From positions 4,216,001 through 4,280,000 of the forward strand of contig NZ_CP011773.1 in NCBI RefSeq assembly GCF_001021385.1: a stretch of 64,000 bases of DNA, in the 5' to 3' direction. The translations under genes and the position numbers were made by a program. Positions 20,688-30,137 of the stretch are shown in pieces. The notes beneath the pieces were generated by a model. The model was not told where the DNA came from. It made no database searches and worked only from the letters and a program-made list of their open reading frames with translations. Within the stretch, counting starts at the first letter, position 1. Every line of letters starts with the position of its first letter. Source of the DNA: Mycobacterium sp. EPa45. Lineage in GTDB: Bacteria; Actinomycetota; Actinomycetes; Mycobacteriales; Mycobacteriaceae.

Positions 20688-23612
20688 CTAGGACGTGGGC
20701 GGCCCCGCTGGTCGGGCCGCCGACCGGCGCCGGGGCCGACCTGCCGACGCCACCGGTGCCTGGGTCACGACCGGCTGGTCATCGTCGTATTCGTCCGAAT
20801 CGGTGTCGTCCTCGTCGTCGAGGTCGTCGTCTTCGTCATCGTCTTCGTCGTCGTCGTCGACGTCCAGGTTGTCCTCGTCGAGGTCCTCGTCGTCTTCGTC
20901 CAGGTCGACGTCGATCTCGTCCTCGTCGTCGTCCGAATCCTCGTCGTCGTCGGAGTCCTCGTCGTCATCGTCGTCCAAGTCCTCGTCGGCGACCTCGTCG
21001 CCGACCTGCTCGGCGGTGTCCGTATCGGTTTCGGACTCATCGAAGTCTTCGGCCTCGGTCTCGCGCTCGATCTCGTCGGCCAGCTCCTCTTCGGCCTCGT
21101 CATCCTCGTGCTTGCCGTTGGCCGCCGCCATCGCCTTGAACATCGGGTGCTCACTGGTGTGCTGCGGGACCTTCGCCACCGGCGCCTCTTCGGTGCGCCC
21201 GCGCTTGCCCCGCTTACCGCGCCGGCCACCGCCACCGCCGCTGCTGCCGGGCTCGGACTTGCGCCCGGCGGCCGAGTTGCTGTCGACAGGATCGGCGTGC
21301 AGCACGATGCCCCGGCCGGCGCAGTGCGTACAGGTGGTCGAGAACGCTTCGACCAGTCCGGTACCCAGCCGCTTGCGCGTCAGCTGAACGAGGCCGAGCG
21401 ACGTCACCTCCGACACCTGATGGCGGGTGCGGTCGCGGCCCAGCGCTTCGGTCAGCCGCCGCAACACGAGGTCGCGGTTGGACTCCAGAACCATATCGAT
21501 GAAGTCGATGACCACGATGCCGCCGATATCGCGCAGGCGCAGCTGGCGCACGATCTCCTCGGCCGCTTCGAGGTTGTTCTTGGTGACCGTCTGCTCGAGG
21601 TTGCCGCCCGCGCCGGTGAACTTCCCGGTGTTGACGTCGACGACCGTCATCGCCTCCGTGCGATCGATCACCAGCGTGCCGCCCGAGGGCAACCACACCT
21701 TGCGGTCCAAGGCCTTGGCCAGCTGCTCGTCAATGCGATGCACGGCGAACACATCCGGGCCATCGGGCCCGCCGGCCGGCTCGTATTTGGTCAGCTTCGA
21801 AACGAGATCGGGCGCAACGGAATTGACGTAGTCATTGATGGTCTCCCAGGCGCTGTCGCCGGAAACGATCAGGCCGGAAAAATCTTCGTTGAACAGGTCG
21901 CGGATCACCTTGACCAGCACGTCGGGCTCTTCGTAGAGCGCGACGGCGGCGCCCGCTTTGTTGCCCTTGACCCGCTCGGCTTCCTCGGCGACCTTGTTCC
22001 AGCGTTCCTGCAGGCGTTCGACGTCGCCGCGAATGTCTTCTTCCTTCACGCCTTCCGAGGCGGTCCGGATGATCACTCCGGCGTCGTCGGGCACCACGTC
22101 GCGCAGGATTTCCTTGAGCCGCTGCCGTTCGGTGTCGGGCAGCTTGCGGCTGATGCCGGTGGACGATGCCCCCGGCACGTAGACCAGATAGCGCCCGGCC
22201 AGCGACACCTGGGTCGTCAGCCGCGCACCCTTGTGACCGACCGGGTCCTTGCTGACCTGCACGACGACGTAGTCGCCGGGCTTGAGGGCCTGTTCGATCT
22301 TGCGCTGCGCGCCGCCCAGACCGGCGGCCTCCCAGTTCACCTCGCCGGCGTAGAGCACACCGTTGCGGCCGCGGCCGATGTCGACGAACGCCGCCTCCAT
22401 CGAGGGCAGCACGTTCTGGACGATGCCGAGGTAGATGTTGCCGACCAGGGACGCCGAGGCGGCCGAGGTCACGAAGTGCTCGACGACGACCCCGTCTTCC
22501 ATGACGGCGATCTGGGTGTAGCGGGCACCTTCGTGCGGCGGTTCGGTGCGGATCTTGTCGCGCACCACCATCACGCGGTCTACGGCCTCGCGGCGGGCCA
22601 GGAATTCGGCCTCCGACAGGATCGGCGGGCGGCGGCGGCCGGCGTCGCGGCCGTCGCGGCGGCGCTGACGCTTGGCCTCCAGGCGGGTGGAGCCGCTGAT
22701 GCCCTGGATCGCATCCGGGTCGCGTTCAGCCTTGGCCCGGGGGGCGCGCTCGTGGACGACGGTGTTCGGCGGGTCGTCGGACGACCCGTTCTCGGAGTCG
22801 TCACCGCCACCGGTCTTGCGGCGCCGCCGCCTGCGGCGGCGCCGGGTCGCGCCCTCACCGGTGCTCGACTCGTCGTCGCTGTCGTCGTCGTCGCTGTCGG
22901 ACTCGTCGCCGGACTCGGCAGTCTCGTCGCCCTCGGCGTCATCTCCGCCGTCACCCTCGGGGCCACCCTGCTCGCCACGGCCACGCCCACGGCCACGGCG
23001 ACCGCGGCGGCGCCGCCGGTTGGCGGGACGTTCGGACTGGTCACTGTCAGTTTCGCCGCCGGATTCGTCCTCGTCGTCCTCGTCGTCGTCCTCGGCCTCG
23101 TCGTCGTCCTCGACCTTGCGCGTCTTGCGCTCGGCTTCGACAGGCTGGGGAGCCACGAACAGCGGCATGTAGGCCGCCTGCTCTACGGTCTCGACGATGG
23201 TGGTGGTCTCCAGAATCAGCCGCGACTCCGGCTCCTCGGCCGATTCGGGCGCCTCGGCGACGGCGGGCGCCTCGGCGACGTCGGGCGTCTGGGCCTCGGG
23301 TGCCGCGGTGTCCTCCGCCACGACGGCCGCGGCCTCGACGGGCTCGTCGGCGGTGTCTTCGGGGGCTGCCGCCAGGACGTCGCGCACCCGCACCGCGTCG
23401 GTGCGGTCCACGCTGGAGTGCGGGCTGCGGGTACGGCCGTCGAGCTCGCTGAGGGCGTCGAGCACGCGCCGGCTGGTGGTGCCGAGGACGCGTGCCAGCG
23501 AGTGCACCCTCAGGCGTTCGGGCAGGTCGTCACCAGCGGCCGGCGCCGGGGGTTCCCACTGCGACGGGGTGGGGTTTTCGGGTAGATCCTGATAGAGGTC
23601 ATCGTTGGCCAC
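20688..23612 (-). CDS. rne: Ribonuclease E/G family endoribonuclease
   Basis: 974 aa from GTG 23612, with a strong GAGGAG ribosome binding site. A disordered acidic and Arg-rich N-terminal arm (to ~330; RRRRGRRGRGRGRGEQGG) precedes the catalytic core: an S1 domain (IYLGIVQNVLPSMEAAFVDIGRGRNG split over ~395-420), the metal-binding aspartates in VVDVNTGKFTG and IGGIVVIDFIDM, and the zinc-link CTHCAGRG. The C-terminal ~150 residues are an extreme Asp/Glu tract ending in a basic RPRRRSAARP tail. It initiates mRNA decay and rRNA processing. The arrangement with disordered arms on both sides of the core is typical of actinobacterial RNase E. Confidence 0.95.
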   Translation of the reverse strand: MANDDLYQDLPENPTPSQWEPPAPAAGDDLPERLRVHSLARVLGTTSRRVLDALSELDGRTRSPHSSVDRTDAVRVRDVLAAAPEDTADEPVEAAAVVAEDTAAPEAQTPDVAEAPAVAEAPESAEEPESRLILETTTIVETVEQAAYMPLFVAPQPVEAERKTRKVEDDDEAEDDDEDDEDESGGETDSDQSERPANRRRRRGRRGRGRGRGEQGGPEGDGGDDAEGDETAESGDESDSDDDDSDDESSTGEGATRRRRRRRRRKTGGGDDSENGSSDDPPNTVVHERAPRAKAERDPDAIQGISGSTRLEAKRQRRRDGRDAGRRRPPILSEAEFLARREAVDRVMVVRDKIRTEPPHEGARYTQIAVMEDGVVVEHFVTSAASASLVGNIYLGIVQNVLPSMEAAFVDIGRGRNGVLYAGEVNWEAAGLGGAQRKIEQALKPGDYVVVQVSKDPVGHKGARLTTQVSLAGRYLVYVPGASSTGISRKLPDTERQRLKEILRDVVPDDAGVIIRTASEGVKEEDIRGDVERLQERWNKVAEEAERVKGNKAGAAVALYEEPDVLVKVIRDLFNEDFSGLIVSGDSAWETINDYVNSVAPDLVSKLTKYEPAGGPDGPDVFAVHRIDEQLAKALDRKVWLPSGGTLVIDRTEAMTVVDVNTGKFTGAGGNLEQTVTKNNLEAAEEIVRQLRLRDIGGIVVIDFIDMVLESNRDLVLRRLTEALGRDRTRHQVSEVTSLGLVQLTRKRLGTGLVEAFSTTCTHCAGRGIVLHADPVDSNSAAGRKSEPGSSGGGGGRRGKRGKRGRTEEAPVAKVPQHTSEHPMFKAMAAANGKHEDDEAEEELADEIERETEAEDFDESETDTDTAEQVGDEVADEDLDDDDDEDSDDDEDSDDDEDEIDVDLDEDDEDLDEDNLDVDDDDEDDDEDDDLDDEDDTDSDEYDDDQPVVTQAPVASAGRPRRRSAARPAGPPTS

Positions 23613-23894
23613 GTATTCTCCTCAAGCCCCCGGGCGCGTCCTATCGACGCGGCCACGCGAGGGCTTCCGCTATGTGCCCGGTAACTTCCCCGGGCTTTAT
23701 ATGGTCTCGCTCCGAGGCATTCGTAATGAACACGTTCGGTGCCTGGCTGAATGACGGCTGTGACGGTCGGCGCCTCACCAGATGGTGGTCGCGCACGTCG
23801 TAAGTCTTCATCCGGATGGGCTTTGGGGGCTCATCCGCAGCCAGTATCCCACACCGCGGGCGCGGTTCGGACGACAGTGGCGCCGGAAGTGCGA
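23613..23894 (-). promoter_or_regulatory. rne upstream region / probable long 5' leader
   Basis: 282 nt between ndk and rne, without a supportable gene. RNase E genes, including that of M. smegmatis, are known to have long 5' untranslated regions that tune their own decay, so this stretch probably holds the rne promoter and leader. Just upstream of the start a GC-rich segment (CCCGGGGGCTTGAGGAG) contains the ribosome binding site. Exact transcript start not assigned. Confidence 0.35.
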
Positions 23895-24305
23895 TCAGAT
23901 GTTGGGAAACCAGAGGCTGATCTCGCGTTCGGCTGACTCCGGCGAGTCCGATCCGTGCACGAGATTGAACTGTGTTTCCAGGCCGAAATCGCCGCGGATC
24001 GTGCCGGGAGTGGCCTTCTCGACGGGGTCGGTACCACCGGCGAGCTGCCGGAACGCCGCGATCGCGCGAGGGCCCTCCAGGACCGCCGCCACCACCTTGC
24101 CGGAGGTGATGAACTCCAGCAGCGAGTCGAAGAACGGCTTGCCCTCGTGCTCGGCGTAATGCGCGCGAGCCAGCTCGTCACCGACCTGCTTGAGCTCAAG
24201 GGCGACGAGGGTGAGGCCTTTGCGTTCGATTCGGCTGATGATCTCCCCGACCACCTGCCGCTGGACACCGTCGGGCTTGATCAGAACTAGGGTCCGCTCG
24301 CTCAC
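23895..24305 (-). CDS. ndk: Nucleoside diphosphate kinase
   Basis: 136 aa, full length. [18 protein letters not shown] at the N-terminus and the active-site [16 protein letters not shown] with phospho-accepting His117 define the family. It transfers the gamma-phosphate of ATP to nucleoside diphosphates through phospho-histidine, balancing NTP and dNTP pools. GTG start at 24305. It heads toward rne and follows the DUF4233 gene by 17 nt, so it is probably part of the valS-folC-DUF4233-ndk transcript. Confidence 0.97.
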   Translation of the reverse strand: MSERTLVLIKPDGVQRQVVGEIISRIERKGLTLVALELKQVGDELARAHYAEHEGKPFFDSLLEFITSGKVVAAVLEGPRAIAAFRQLAGGTDPVEKATPGTIRGDFGLETQFNLVHGSDSPESAEREISLWFPNI

Positions 24306-24322
24306 GGCGCACAGCGTACCCG

Positions 24323-24751
24323 TCAGTCACTTTGTTGCTGCTGGCCGGGCAGCAGGCCGCGGCGCTGCCGGCGGAGGACCTCGGCGCGCAGGTAGGCGAG
24401 GATCGCCCACACCACCACGAACAGCACTCCGACCATCCCGACGGCCGGATAGACGGCGAATCCGGCAACCAGGATGAGCTGCACGCCCAGGTTGAGCCAG
24501 ATGGCATACGGCCTGCCCTGCACGCCGGCCAGCAGCACCAGGAACACCGCGAATCCCACGAGGTAGGCCGTGGACCAGCCGTTCAGGCCGCCACCGACCA
24601 TGCTGACCACCGGCAACGCCAGAAGCACGACGATCGCCTCGAGAATGAGGGTGCCGGCCATGACGCCCCGGAAGCTCTTCCAGGGGTCCGGAGCCGCTGG
24701 GCCTGCGACATTGGGCTCCTGTGGCGCCGGCAACTCGGGGGTGTCGCTCAT
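24323..24751 (-). CDS. DUF4233 membrane protein
   Basis: 142 aa with an acidic/proline-rich N-terminus (~1-25) and about four membrane-spanning segments ([68 protein letters not shown]), ending in a basic tail (RRQRRG). It corresponds to Rv2446c, between folC and ndk, an arrangement kept across actinobacteria; function unknown. Its ATG overlaps the folC stop as ATGA (24748-24751), indicating translational coupling. Confidence 0.88.
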   Translation of the reverse strand: MSDTPELPAPQEPNVAGPAAPDPWKSFRGVMAGTLILEAIVVLLALPVVSMVGGGLNGWSTAYLVGFAVFLVLLAGVQGRPYAIWLNLGVQLILVAGFAVYPAVGMVGVLFVVVWAILAYLRAEVLRRQRRGLLPGQQQQSD

Positions 24752-26151
24752 TGCGGGTCCTTCCCGAACAGGGTGCGCGCCGCGCCGGCGGTCACCACCG
24801 AGCCGGTGATGACGATCCCGGCCCCGGCGAAGCCGTCCTCGGCCGCGGAGTCCTCGACCAGCGCGGTGGCGATCTCGATTGCATCGGGCAGCGTGTCGGC
24901 TCGTGCGACCCGGTCCGGCCCGAATATCTCCTCGGCCCGCAGCGCCAGGGCGTCGACCTCCAGCGCCCGGGGTGAGCCGTTGTGGGTGACGACAACCTCG
25001 TCGAAGACCGGCTCCAGCGCGGTGAGGATGCCGGTGACGTCCTTGTCCCCCATCAGCGACAGCACGCCCACCAGGAACCGGAAGTCGAACTCCGACGTCA
25101 ACGCGTCAGCCAGGGCGGCAGCGCCGGCCGGGTTGTGCGCGGCGTCGAGGAACACCGTCGGCGCGCTGCGCATCCGCTCGAGCCGGCCGGGGCTGGCGGC
25201 TGCGGCGAACCCGGCCCGCACCGTGTCGACGTCGAGTTGCCGGTCGGCGCCGGCGCCGAAGAATGCCTCGACCGCGGCCAGCGCGACGACGGCGTTGTGG
25301 GCCTGATGCTCGCCGTGCAGCGGCAGGAAGATGTCGGAGTACACCCCGCCGAGGCCCTGCAGCTGCAGCACCTGTCCCCCGACGGCGACCTGGCGCCCGA
25401 GGACCGCGAATTCGGAATCCTCGCGCGCCACCGCGGCGTCGGAGGAGACCGCCTGGGCCAGAAGCACTTCCATCGCTTCAGGAGCTTGGCGGCCGATGAT
25501 GGCGACGGTGTCGGTCTGCACCAGTTCGCCGCGCGGCGCCCCGATGATGCCTGCCTTCTCGGCGGCGATCTCGCCGATGGTGTCACCGAGATACTCGGCG
25601 TGGTCGATGCCGATCGGGGTGATCACGGCAACGGGCGCGTCGACAACGTTGGTGGCGTCCCAGCGCCCGCCCATCCCGACCTCGACGACGGCGATGTCGA
25701 CGGGTGCGTCGGCGAACGCGGCGAACGCCATTGCGGTCAGGACTTCGAACTTGCTCATCGCCGGGCCGCCGTCGCGTTGCGATTGGGCGTCGACAAGCTG
25801 CACGAACGGCTCGATCTCGCGGTAGACCTCGACGTAGCGGGCGGGGCTGATCGGCTCGTTGTCGATCGCGATGCGCTCCACCGCAGACTGCAGGTGCGGG
25901 CTGGTGGTCCGCCCGGTTCGGCGGCTGAATGCGGTCAGCAGCGCGTCGACGATGCGGGCCACCGACGTCTTGCCGTTGGTCCCGGCGATGTGGATGCACG
26001 GGTAGCCCAGCTGCGGTGAGCCGAGCATCTCCATCAGCGCCTCGATCCGCGCGGTGCTGGGCTCGAGTTTCGTTTCGGGCCAGCGCTGATCGAGCAGGTG
26101 CTCCACCTGCAACAGTGCGGCGATCTCATCAGGTGTGGGCGGCTGGGTCAT
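24748..26151 (-). CDS. folC: Folylpolyglutamate synthase / dihydrofolate synthase
   Basis: 467 aa from ATG 26151 ([20 protein letters not shown]). Mur-ligase-like fold: P-loop [19 protein letters not shown] (~56-74), [34 protein letters not shown] and a C-terminal domain with [14 protein letters not shown]. It adds glutamate to dihydropteroate and/or polyglutamylates folates. Start ATG overlaps the valS stop (ATGA, 26148-26151) and its own stop overlaps the next ATG in the same way, so valS-folC-DUF4233 form a tightly coupled operon. Confidence 0.95.
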   Translation of the reverse strand: MTQPPTPDEIAALLQVEHLLDQRWPETKLEPSTARIEALMEMLGSPQLGYPCIHIAGTNGKTSVARIVDALLTAFSRRTGRTTSPHLQSAVERIAIDNEPISPARYVEVYREIEPFVQLVDAQSQRDGGPAMSKFEVLTAMAFAAFADAPVDIAVVEVGMGGRWDATNVVDAPVAVITPIGIDHAEYLGDTIGEIAAEKAGIIGAPRGELVQTDTVAIIGRQAPEAMEVLLAQAVSSDAAVAREDSEFAVLGRQVAVGGQVLQLQGLGGVYSDIFLPLHGEHQAHNAVVALAAVEAFFGAGADRQLDVDTVRAGFAAAASPGRLERMRSAPTVFLDAAHNPAGAAALADALTSEFDFRFLVGVLSLMGDKDVTGILTALEPVFDEVVVTHNGSPRALEVDALALRAEEIFGPDRVARADTLPDAIEIATALVEDSAAEDGFAGAGIVITGSVVTAGAARTLFGKDPQ

Positions 26152-28829
26152 GCGAGCGCAGCCAGTCGGGCGGTGATCCGCTCGACTTCCTCGCCGGCCA
26201 ACTGCTGGCGGCCGCGGATCTTGGCGACGACGTCGTCGGGCGCCTTGGCCAAGAACGCCTCGTTGTCGAGTTTGGCTGTGGTGCCTGCCAATTCCTTGTT
26301 CGCCGCGGCCAGGTCCTTTTCCAGGCGCCGGCGTTCGGCGGCCACGTCGACGGTGCCCGAGGTGTCGACCTCGACGTTGACGGTGCCTGTCGACAGCCGC
26401 ACCTCGATGTGGGCACTGGCGTTGAAGTCCGCGCCCGCGTCGGTCAGCCAGGACAGCGAGGTGACGGCGGCGACCTGGGCGCCAAGACCGGCCGCATCGA
26501 GACCGGTCAGGCGGGCCGGAACCTTCTGCCGGTCGGCCAGGCCCTGGTCGCTGCGGAATCGCCGGATCTCGGTCACCAGCTTCTGCACATCGGCAATCCT
26601 CTGGGCGGCAGCAATATCCAGTGCGATGCCCGAGGAGGTCGGCCACTGCGCGACCACGAGCGACGCCGCCTTTCCCGGCGCTTCGCTCGCCCCGGCCCCA
26701 CCCGTCAGCGCTTTCCACAGCGCCTCGGTGACGAACGGCATCACCGGGTGCAGCAGCTTCAGCAGGGTGTCCAGCACCGCGGCGAGCACTGCGGTGGTAT
26801 TCGAAAGCTGCTCAGCGAGCTGCACTTTCGCCAGCTCCAGATACCAGTCACAGAACTCGTCCCAGGCGAAGTGGTACAGCGATTCGCAGGCCCGGCTGAA
26901 CTCGTAGCTGTCGAAGGCCGAATCCACTTCGGCGCGAACCTCTTCCAGGCGGCCCAGGATCCAGCGGTCGGCGTCGGTGAGCTCGGCGATATCCGGCAGC
27001 GGTGCCGGCGCGGCACCGTTCATCAGCGCAAACCGCGTGGCGTTGAACAGCTTGGTGGCGAAGTTGCGCGACGCGCGAGCGGCGTCGTCACCGATGGACA
27101 GGTCACCACCCGGGCTGGCGCCGCGGGCCAGGGTGAACCGCAGCGCGTCGGCACCGAATTGTTCCACCCAATCCAGCGGATCGATGCCGTTACCCTTCGA
27201 CTTGCTCATCTTGCGGCCGTGCTCGTCGCGGATCAGCCCGTGCAGGAAGACATTCTCGAACGGCACCTGCGGCCCGCGCGCGCCGCCCAACGTGATCGCC
27301 TCGTCGCCCGACACGAACGTGCCGAACATGACCATGCGCGCCACCCAGAAGAACAGGATGTCGTATCCGGTCACCAAAACGCTTGTCGGATAGAACTTCT
27401 CCAACTCGGGAGTACGGTCGGGCCAACCCATCGTGGAGAACGGCCACAGCGCCGACGAGAACCACGTGTCCAGCACGTCGGGGTCCTGCTCCCAGCCCTC
27501 CGGCGGTGTCTCGTCGGGCCCGACGCAGACCTTCTGGCCGTCGGGCCCGTGCCAGATCGGAATGCGGTGGCCCCACCACAGTTGCCGAGAGATGGTCCAG
27601 TCGTGCATATCGTCGACCCAGCCGAACCAGCGCGGCTCGAGACTCTTCGGGTGAATGACGATGTCGCCGCGCCGCACCGCATCGCCGGCCGCCTTGGCCA
27701 GTGATTCGACCTTCACCCACCACTGCAGGCTCAGGCGCGGTTCGATCGGCTCGCCGCTGCGCTCGGAATGTCCGACGCTGTGCAGGTAGGGTCGCTTCTC
27801 GGCGACGATGCGACCCTGGGCGGCCAGCGCCTCGCGCACCGCGACACGGGCCTCGAAACGGTCCATACCGTCGAATTGCGTTCCAGTGTCGGCGATCCGG
27901 CCCTTGGTGTCCAGCATCGTCGGCATCGGCAGCTGGTGTCGCAGGCCGATCTCGAAGTCGTTCGGGTCGTGCGCGGGGGTGACTTTAACTGCACCGGTAC
28001 CGAATTCGGGGTCGACGTGTGCGTCGGCGACGATGATGATCTGCCGGTCGAGGAACGGATGCGGCAACGTCTGACCAACCAGGGCCCGATAGCGCTCGTC
28101 GTCGGGATGCACCGCGATCGCGGTGTCGCCGAGCATGGTCTCCACACGGGTGGTGGCCACGACGATATGCGGCTCGGAGTCGTTCATCGACCCGTACCGG
28201 AACGACACCAATTCGCCCTCGACGTCCTCGTACTTGACCTCGAGGTCGCTGATCGCGGTCTCCAGCACCGGAGACCAGTTCACCAGCCGCTCGGCCTGAT
28301 AGATCAGGCCGGCGTCGTAGAGGCGTTTGAAGATCGTGCGCACCGCCCGGGACAGACCGTCGTCCATGGTGAAGCGGTCCCGGCTCCAGTCGACGCCGTC
28401 TCCGATCGCACGCATCTGGCCGCCGATGGTGCCGCCGGATTCGCGCTTCCAATCCCAGACCTTGTCGACGAACAGCTCGCGGCCGAAGTCCTCTTTGGTC
28501 TTGCCGTCCACGGCGAGCTGTTTCTCGACGACGCTCTGGGTGGCGATCCCGGCGTGATCCATTCCCGGCAGCCACAGCACCTCGTAGCCCTGCATGCGCT
28601 TGCGCCGGGTCAGCGCGTCCATCAGCGTGTGGTCCAGCGCGTGCCCCATGTGCAGGCTGCCGGTGACGTTCGGTGGTGGCAGCACGATGGAATACGCGGG
28701 CTTATCGCTCGTGGCGTCGGCCGTGAAGTAGCCCGCATCGACCCAGCCCTGATAGATCTCCCCCTCTACGGCACCCGGATCCCAGGACTTGGGCAGGGCG
28801 TCGGCGCGGGAGTCGTCAGTGGTGGTCAC
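26148..28829 (-). CDS. valS: Valyl-tRNA synthetase
   Basis: 893 aa, typical class Ia ValRS. The HIGH motif appears as [15 protein letters not shown], the KMSKS motif as [14 protein letters not shown], with the editing (CP1) domain between them, [14 protein letters not shown] in the linker, an anticodon-binding domain and a C-terminal coiled coil (~825-893; [20 protein letters not shown]). It charges tRNA-Val. GTG start at 28829. Only 26 nt separate it from the upstream enoyl-reductase-like gene, leaving no room for a T-box leader. Confidence 0.98.
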   Translation of the reverse strand: MTTTDDSRADALPKSWDPGAVEGEIYQGWVDAGYFTADATSDKPAYSIVLPPPNVTGSLHMGHALDHTLMDALTRRKRMQGYEVLWLPGMDHAGIATQSVVEKQLAVDGKTKEDFGRELFVDKVWDWKRESGGTIGGQMRAIGDGVDWSRDRFTMDDGLSRAVRTIFKRLYDAGLIYQAERLVNWSPVLETAISDLEVKYEDVEGELVSFRYGSMNDSEPHIVVATTRVETMLGDTAIAVHPDDERYRALVGQTLPHPFLDRQIIIVADAHVDPEFGTGAVKVTPAHDPNDFEIGLRHQLPMPTMLDTKGRIADTGTQFDGMDRFEARVAVREALAAQGRIVAEKRPYLHSVGHSERSGEPIEPRLSLQWWVKVESLAKAAGDAVRRGDIVIHPKSLEPRWFGWVDDMHDWTISRQLWWGHRIPIWHGPDGQKVCVGPDETPPEGWEQDPDVLDTWFSSALWPFSTMGWPDRTPELEKFYPTSVLVTGYDILFFWVARMVMFGTFVSGDEAITLGGARGPQVPFENVFLHGLIRDEHGRKMSKSKGNGIDPLDWVEQFGADALRFTLARGASPGGDLSIGDDAARASRNFATKLFNATRFALMNGAAPAPLPDIAELTDADRWILGRLEEVRAEVDSAFDSYEFSRACESLYHFAWDEFCDWYLELAKVQLAEQLSNTTAVLAAVLDTLLKLLHPVMPFVTEALWKALTGGAGASEAPGKAASLVVAQWPTSSGIALDIAAAQRIADVQKLVTEIRRFRSDQGLADRQKVPARLTGLDAAGLGAQVAAVTSLSWLTDAGADFNASAHIEVRLSTGTVNVEVDTSGTVDVAAERRRLEKDLAAANKELAGTTAKLDNEAFLAKAPDDVVAKIRGRQQLAGEEVERITARLAALA

Positions 28830-28855
28830 CCGACAATTCTAGGAATGCGCGCGCA

Positions 28856-30115
28856 CTAGCCGTCGAGGCGGACCGTCTCCAGGGAGATCCCGGCCGCCGG
28901 GAAGCGGTCGAGCAGGGCATCGCCCATGGCGGCGGCCGGGGTCAGCACCCCGCGCAGATCCGACAGCTTGTCGCGGTCGAGTGCCAGCGCCAGCCCGCAT
29001 TCGCCCAACATCACCGACGTCGCTTTGTAACCGGGATCACCCTCCTGGTGGATGGTGGCGCGGTAGCGCGCGCCGGTCGTCGTGGTCGTGTAGGTCTCGG
29101 CGCGGTAGTAACCGCGCTCGCGGGCCTGCTCGCTGGGCCCGGTGCCGGGCTTGGGCGCGATGCGCTCCACCAGGCGCCGCGGCAGAAGGCGGAAGAACCG
29201 GCTGCCCAGCGCGACGACACCGTTGTTGGCCGCGCTAGCCACCGCCGACACCACCGGCGCGGCGACCGACGAGCCGACGCTCATGTACTCCGCATAGCGC
29301 AGCCGGTGGCCGTAGGCGTACTGCAGAAGCGCGTTGCTGCGGCGCACGATGCGGGTGTTGTACATGGCCATCACGAAGCCGGTGGTCCACACCCCGGCGA
29401 GCTCCGGCGCGATCTCGCGGCCCCGCCGCCACGGCAGGTCGGGCTGCGGACCGAGCTCAGGCTCGGCGGCCCGGTCCTGGGTGAGCGTGTACGGATCTTC
29501 GAGCATGCGCCGAGTGTTCGGGTCATTGGAGGAGGCGCGGAAGACCTCGATCATCGAGGCGACCGTGCCGCCCGACACGCCGCCGGAGAATCCGCGCAGC
29601 ACGAAGTCGGTGTCACCGAGCTCGCCGGTGCCGTCCTTCTGCGCCCGCCGGTACAGCGCGAAGACGCTCATATCCGAAGGGATGGAGTCGAATCCGCACG
29701 CGTGCACGATTCGTGCGCCGGTGTCGACGGCCTGCTTGTGGTAGTCGTCGATGCTCTGTCGCACGAACATCGCCTCACCGGTGAGGTCGGCGTAGTCGGT
29801 GCCGGCCGCGGCACAGGCCGCCACCAGAGGTAGACCGTAGCGGCTGTAGGGGCCGACGGTGGTGATGACGACGCGGGTGCGCGCGGCCATGTCGGCCAGC
29901 GACGACGGCGAGGCGGCATCGGCTGTCAGAATCGGCCAGTCCTGGGCCGCTAAGCCGAGCGTCTCCCGAACGGCCAGCAGCTTCTCCGGGGACCGACCGG
30001 CCAGCGCGACCTTGACATCGCCGCCCTTGCGGGCCAGGTAGTCGGCGGTGAGCTTGCCCACGAATCCGGTGGCCCCGTATACGACGATGTCGAATTCTCG
30101 CTCTGGTGCGGTCAT
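28856..30115 (-). CDS. Saccharopine-dehydrogenase-like / trans-acting enoyl reductase family protein
   Basis: 419 aa, the size of Rv2449c, which occupies the same place next to valS. An N-terminal Rossmann motif is clear: VVYGATGFVGKLTADYLARKG (GxTGxxG), followed by ALAGRSPEKL and TTVGPYSRYG. The family includes the mycobacterial trans-acting enoyl reductase that works with polyketide synthases in phthiocerol-type lipid synthesis, but the role of this paralogue is not established. HACGFDSIPSDMSVF is the family's conserved central segment. It ends 26 nt before valS. Confidence 0.8.
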   Translation of the reverse strand: MTAPEREFDIVVYGATGFVGKLTADYLARKGGDVKVALAGRSPEKLLAVRETLGLAAQDWPILTADAASPSSLADMAARTRVVITTVGPYSRYGLPLVAACAAAGTDYADLTGEAMFVRQSIDDYHKQAVDTGARIVHACGFDSIPSDMSVFALYRRAQKDGTGELGDTDFVLRGFSGGVSGGTVASMIEVFRASSNDPNTRRMLEDPYTLTQDRAAEPELGPQPDLPWRRGREIAPELAGVWTTGFVMAMYNTRIVRRSNALLQYAYGHRLRYAEYMSVGSSVAAPVVSAVASAANNGVVALGSRFFRLLPRRLVERIAPKPGTGPSEQARERGYYRAETYTTTTTGARYRATIHQEGDPGYKATSVMLGECGLALALDRDKLSDLRGVLTPAAAMGDALLDRFPAAGISLETVRLDG

Positions 30116-30137
30116 GAGGCCAACTTACCGGGGCGAG

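Noticed and set aside
21108..23585. 825-codon open frame antisense to rne
   Set aside because: It is opposite clear RNase E catalytic motifs and has the Val/Gly/Arg/Asp-biased composition typical of antisense frames in GC-rich DNA.
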